Origin: Anthoceros angustus
Taxonomy: Eukaryota > Streptophyta > Anthocerotopsida > Anthocerotales > Anthocerotaceae
NCBI GenBank assembly: GCA_010909165.1
Contig: MU008173.1
Coordinates: 868,001 to 932,000 of the forward strand
Length of the DNA: 64,000 nucleotides
Direction: 5' to 3'
Of this stretch, positions 60,415 to 64,000 are shown one piece after another (the stretch's first letter is position 1; each line of letters opens with the position of its first letter). A model generated the notes under the pieces. It was not told where the DNA came from. It was given only the letters and a program-made list of their open reading frames with translations, and searched no databases. A program made the position numbers and the translations under genes.

Positions 60415-61036
60415 TCATTCGGTCCATGTCACATCAATGTGTCGAACTTCAGGTTTCTTCTCCTCAACCTTTGGCACGGTGACAGTAAGCACGCCATTTT
60501 CCACACTTGCTGCGACCTGATGGAGCTTCGCGTTCTTAGGCAGCCGAAACTTGCGCAGGAATTGGCCGTAAGAGCGCTCCACATGGTGCCACTTGTCTTT
60601 CTCCTGCACCTCTTCCTTGCTGCGCTCTCCGCTGATCTTCAGCACATTGCCATCCTCAACTTCCACCTTCACCTCTTCTTTCTTCAGACCTGCAAAGAGT
60701 TGGAATCATGCCTCGTGTCATAGCCTTTACACCGACGGCGCCTCCACACCGACGGCGCCTGCAGTGACCGTCGAAACAAGAAAAATGCGATGACATTGTG
60801 CTGTAGGAGGAATGCTAATGCTTACCAGGCAAATCTGCCTTGAAGACGTGAGCAGTAGGTGTCTCCTTCCAATCAACCTTGGTGCTGGCTACCGCAGTGG
60901 CATCCCTCGCGAAAGATCGAGCAGGAGTCCTCTCCGCCTGTCCAAAGCTCTCGAAGGGGTCCAACAGCCGATCGAAAGCGAGGGGATCCCAAATACTGTC
61001 ACTGCCCACGCGTGAGAAGAAAGGAGCCAACGCCAT
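60415..61036 (-). CDS. Class I cytosolic small heat-shock protein (Hsp20)
   Basis: Two exons (61036-60826 and 60689-60415) are separated by a 136-bp GT-AG intron in phase 1 and encode 161 residues. The start at 61036 ([20 protein letters not shown]) fits the N-terminal arm of plant class I sHSPs. The upstream in-frame Met at 61147 would add 37 residues unlike the family. The alpha-crystallin domain runs from [18 protein letters not shown] across the splice into [20 protein letters not shown], then [18 protein letters not shown] and [11 protein letters not shown]. The C-terminus has EVRHIDV, in the place of the I/V-x-I/V tail motif. sHSPs form 12-mer-like oligomers and hold unfolding proteins for Hsp70/Hsp101. 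Many plant class I genes lack introns, so the intron inside the domain is worth noting. Heat-shock-element-like motifs lie upstream. Confidence 0.92.
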
Positions 61037-61205
61037 GTAGCCGAGACTCTTCACCGGACCACAAGGTTGCGCGAGGAGGGGTAACTTGCTGAGAGTCCAC
61101 CACAGCTGGAATCGCCTTGGGTTTAGATGCCAACTAAGCCGAAGCAACTACGCGATGCTAAGGCGGGATAGAGGCCCAGCTTTAAGAAGGCCAGGCAGCA
61201 CGTTC

Positions 61206-61296
61206 TGGAGCCTTCTAGCACAGTGCTCGGACAACTCTACCTGCTTCTTGAAGTTGGAAGCGACGAGACCGTTATGGTTGCGCCGCGAACCTTCTT
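61206..61296 (-). promoter_or_regulatory. Candidate heat-shock elements upstream of sHSP
   Basis: cTTCTTGAAg at 61244-61253 fits nTTCnnGAAn. A GAAccTTC pair lies near 61288 and a GGAgccTTC near 61207. They are 170-260 bp upstream of the sHSP ATG. A TTAAAG at about 61181 could be the TATA-like box. This is position and motif evidence only. Confidence 0.4.
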
Positions 61297-61609
61297 GCTT
61301 TTAGTTTATAAGAACATCAAGAATCCGCGTTCCAAAGGGACGCTAGTTCTCATGACACGGTTGAGCGCGACCTATGAGATCCTGGACTATGCCCGTGTAC
61401 AGTATAGGTAGCTGGTGGTATGGTGTTCGGGATTTGCCACATTGTCTGGTCATAGCCTCAAACTTCCCAGCCCAATTCTCACCATAATTACGCTGCAGTT
61501 CCCAGGATGACTGCGTGGGGTTAAAGGAATGGGATGGGGCGGCTGTCGTCATTTTCCACGTTTCCGCATGCTCAGCTCTGCAGACAACACTCACCTGTCT
61601 ATCGGTAGA

Positions 61610-62640
61610 ATGTGAGAGTAGTGGGCTGTTTCTCATGTCCAAGAGTGACCTGGAATTTCTGGCGCGGACAGACTCTGCCTTTTATCGCTCTCTGATTTAC
61701 ACAGTGCTGAAACTGTGCACAGCTAAGAAGGATTTGGTTGTGGGGCGACGAAGTTCATGATCTCACTTTCAAACTTAGTTAGGAGTCGGATGCATATTTT
61801 GGGGAACCTTATCTTGCGCATGTATGCATGTGGAAGTTGGGTGCAGGAGGCCATGGATATGTTCACCAGGGTGGGCAGACCAAATGCCTTCATGTGGTCT
61901 TCCATAATTTCTGCACATGCTAGGGACGGGAGACATATCATGAGGCCATACAAGCGTACCATATTAAACTGTGTAGATCAGGCGTGAAGGCGGATGCTCA
62001 CGTCTTTGTATTTCTTCTGACTTGTTTGTTGGCAACTGCCTGGTGGATATGTATGCAAACGCTGGGGAACTCAAAGATGCAATCCAGTTTAACGTTTTTG
62101 ACAGCACGACCACCAAGGATGTGGTGACATGGAATGCCCTGATTGCTGGGTGTGCAAACTGTCGTGAAGTGAAGGATGCACGCCAGGGTTTTGACAGCAT
62201 GCCCACAAAGGATGTGGTGACATGGAATACCCTGACTGCTGGGTATGCAAAATGTGGTGAACCGAAGATGCATGCAAGGTTTTTGACAGCATGGCTACAA
62301 TGGATGCGGGGAAATGGAATGCCCTGACAGCTGGGTATGCCGATCAAGGGCTCGGACATGAGGCACCTGTTCTGTATAGACAATTGCCGGAGCAGGAGGG
62401 GCAGATTTTGTCTAACCATGTCACTTTTGTTTTTTCCGCACCACCTCACCCATCCTTCTCCTCTCTTGATTCTGCTCCTCACAGTTGCTTCCTACTAACT
62501 ATTGTCAAGATCCGGCCTTTGCCTCCGCTCGCTTGGACCCCTACTCACCTACAAAAGGCCAAGCGGTTGCTGGCACAGCTTGTGAAAAGGGACACACCAA
62601 AAATATGCTGGTTGGCACTTGCCTGGTCGACATAAATAGG
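61610..62640 (+). pseudogene. Second decayed PPR gene
   Basis: Pieces in different + frames read SAFYRSLIYTVLKLCTAKKD (about 61665), LVVGRR, then VHDL after a frameshift near 61753. LILRMYACGSWVQEAMDMF (about 61810) and PNAFMWSSIISAHARDG follow, then NCLVDMYANAGELKDA (about 62034), KDVVTWNALIAGCANCREVK and KDVVTWNTLTAGYAKCGE. Later fragments are KWNALTAGYADQGLGHEAP and KGHTKNMLVGTCLVDI. Near-identical adjacent blocks at about 62098-62165 and 62190-62258 are a recent-looking internal repeat. Frame changes near 61753, 61930, 62010 and 62270 preclude a full protein. No DYW or E domain follows. Confidence 0.8.
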
Positions 62641-63627
62641 AGAAGGAAATTGTTGTCACCAACAGCACCAGCAGCAGCTTTGGACTCGACTCTGAGTAGG
62701 GTTGCAGCAGTGACCTGAAGGAGTTCACTGCAAAGCAAGCTCGCCTTTCTTTCTTCCTTCGTGTGTCCGTTACGCAGCCAAAAGTTTAGTTCGCGAAGGC
62801 TCAAACTGCAACCTACACCATTTCCTTCCGGTTTCTGCGAAGGACCAGCTGTGTCACTGCCAGTCCACAGTAGGGAGCGGAAAATCGGAGAAGGCGCGCG
62901 TGCAAATTGCAAGAACGCAGTTAGAGGCATCACCGGATTCCTACTGGTCATTCTCACTCACCAGGATCGGGAACTGCCGGTTCACTCTCTTCAACTTCGA
63001 CAAACCCGTTCCACGCGTTCAGGACTGGAGTTCCTAGTCGAATGCCATGGATCTAGAGGAAGGCCCGGGCCGGCAGACGCTGTGTCACGACTACGTAGCA
63101 GCAGTGGCTACAAATACTGAAGCCACACAAGCTTATGTCATCCGCTCCCTCCCCTTCAGCATCACTCATCTATGGACATAGATATTCCACCTGGAGGCTG
63201 GAGCGCACAAGCTTAGATCTTGAGCTGCTTCGAAGAGATCGAATCGAATCTACGCCTCTGTTCCAAGTCGACCAAGAGTGATCAAAGCCGCCTGCAATTA
63301 AGGAAAGCTGGTGCAATGGCGCGCCTGCAGCTGCGGCTGGTTCGGGCAATACTTCCCAGATCCCGGGCTTTCAGCAGTCTGACAAGGCTCTGTTTGCCGC
63401 CATGCCCACGTCCATCAATACCCACATTCTGCAGCACAAACTTTCGGTACCGATGCCAAAACGTGCTGGCACTCCAGGCTAGGGCTAAGGCTACTTAGAT
63501 TATATTCATGGTCATTCAAAGGGATCGATTATCTCATCTCTTTGGATGCAACACCTAAATTAGTATCGATGTTTGTCATAGCCGCAAACTAGGCATGCTT
63601 TCCGAGAAAGGTTCACAGGTGCGTGGT
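62641..63627. other. Intergenic, with one presequence-like ORF
   Basis: An ORF on the + strand with an internal Met at 63316 (MARLQLRLVRAILPRSRAFS) ends at 63498. It looks like a mitochondrial targeting peptide (Arg-rich, no acidic residues at first) but has no mature domain. Otherwise nothing is recognised. Confidence 0.4.
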
Positions 63628-63638
63628 CTATATATGGC
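63628..63638 (+). promoter_or_regulatory. TATA box of RPS29 gene
   Basis: tctatatatgg lies about 145 bp before the RPS29 ATG, a plausible distance allowing a ~110-bp leader with CT-rich segments. Confidence 0.55.
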
Positions 63639-63780
63639 CGACCCTAGTTACAGTTTGCCACAGAAAAGCAAAGGCGCAGGCCCTTCACAGACACCCTAGC
63701 CTGGCTATTCAGTTCTCCCTTTCGTGCTTTCTTTCCTCCGCTAGCGCTCTTGAGCTTGCTGCCGGCATCGTCTAGACAAC

Positions 63781-63842
63781 ATGGGTCACGCAGCGGTGTG
63801 GAACTCTCACCCGAAGAAGTTCGGGCCCGGCGCCCGCACCTG
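63781..63842 (+). CDS. 40S ribosomal protein S29 (uS14), first exon only
   Basis: From the ATG at 63781 the frame reads [20 protein letters not shown], then two bases (tg) of a Cys codon before a GT donor at 63843. This is the highly conserved N-terminus of eukaryotic RPS29 (usual MGHxNxWNSHPKxxGxGxRxC), a ~56-residue zinc-binding protein of the small ribosomal subunit head. The Cys split by the intron is the first zinc ligand. The intron runs to the window edge, so the remaining exons lie to the right. Confidence 0.9.
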
Positions 63843-64000
63843 GTATGCCATCCGCCGCTGAGCGCTTCGCCGCCGCATTGTCGGCTGCAGCTCGAGGCTT
63901 GTGTTTCTGGGCTCCATGGATTGTATCGTTTAGGTCTAGAGCGATTGCGTCCGGGCTTGTTTGGGGCCGCCGGTCGGCGTGGTTCAGGTCTGACTGATAA
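63843..64000 (+). other. First intron of RPS29, partial
   Basis: It starts GTATGCC; no acceptor in a frame giving the expected RVCGN continuation was seen before the window ends. Confidence 0.7.

Noticed and set aside
61036-61147. Upstream Met at 61147 as sHSP start
   Set aside because: It adds 37 residues unlike class I sHSPs; the Met at 61036 matches the family N-terminus.

Overview
This window is nuclear DNA from a land plant. The evidence is PLS-type pentatricopeptide (PPR) relics, a class I small heat-shock protein, a callose synthase, a plastid/mitochondrion-type DNA gyrase A, a plant CHD-type chromatin remodeler, many GT-AG introns and plant-type transposon debris. The short introns (about 60-200 bp), a decayed but very plant-like PPR family and a transferrin-like gene (a family I do not know from flowering plants) point to a seed-free lineage such as a lycophyte, moss, liverwort or fern. 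I cannot fix the species.

Layout. 1-2.2 kb: decayed PPR gene and a PIF/Harbinger transposase remnant lying between two copies of a dispersed repeat. 3.0-4.7 kb (+): five-exon, single-lobe transferrin-like gene with signal peptide, complete iron-ligand set and a GPI-type tail. 6.8-7.5 kb (+): broken receptor-like kinase. 10.8-14.0 kb (-): bHLH transcription factor. 14.1-15.3 kb: AT-rich island. 17.0-17.9 kb (+): small EF-hand protein with hydrophobic C-terminal half. 20.2-31.6 kb (-): giant CHR4/PICKLE-related remodeler. Fifteen exons stay in frame and encode about 3,060 residues, in the order PWWP, PHD, two chromodomains, SNF2/helicase, SANT-like. Its 5' exons contain a ~665-bp tandem duplication, and a 250-bp hexanucleotide array lies just upstream. 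31.9-34.6 kb: low-complexity spacer. 34.7-46.1 kb (-): complete many-exon callose synthase of the GSL8/GSL10 type. 47.5-49.4 kb (-): non-LTR retrotransposon relic. 50.3-53.2 kb (-): intronless organellar gyrA.

The last 11 kb mixes debris and genes: a duplicated callose synthase fragment with its own internal tandem duplication, joined to an F-box fragment; a 533-bp pogo/mariner-like MITE with TA target duplication; a second retrotransposon fragment; a palindromic tandem repeat; a Harbinger-tail repeat inverted relative to the one at 1.9 kb and expanded into four 58-bp copies; an intact class I sHSP (60.4-61.0 kb, -); another decayed PPR gene; and the first exon of ribosomal protein S29 at the right edge (+).

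The intact genes are unrelated housekeeping, regulatory and cell-wall functions, each apparently with its own promoter; there is no operon-like logic. AAACCCTAA telo-box motifs lie just upstream of three of them (bHLH, EF-hand, gyrA). The most notable items are the transferrin-like protein, the PWWP-bearing remodeler with its 5' duplication, the intronless gyrA and the callose synthase/F-box chimera. No tRNA, rRNA or CRISPR was recognised. Exon boundaries were read by eye from GT-AG sites and frame continuity.
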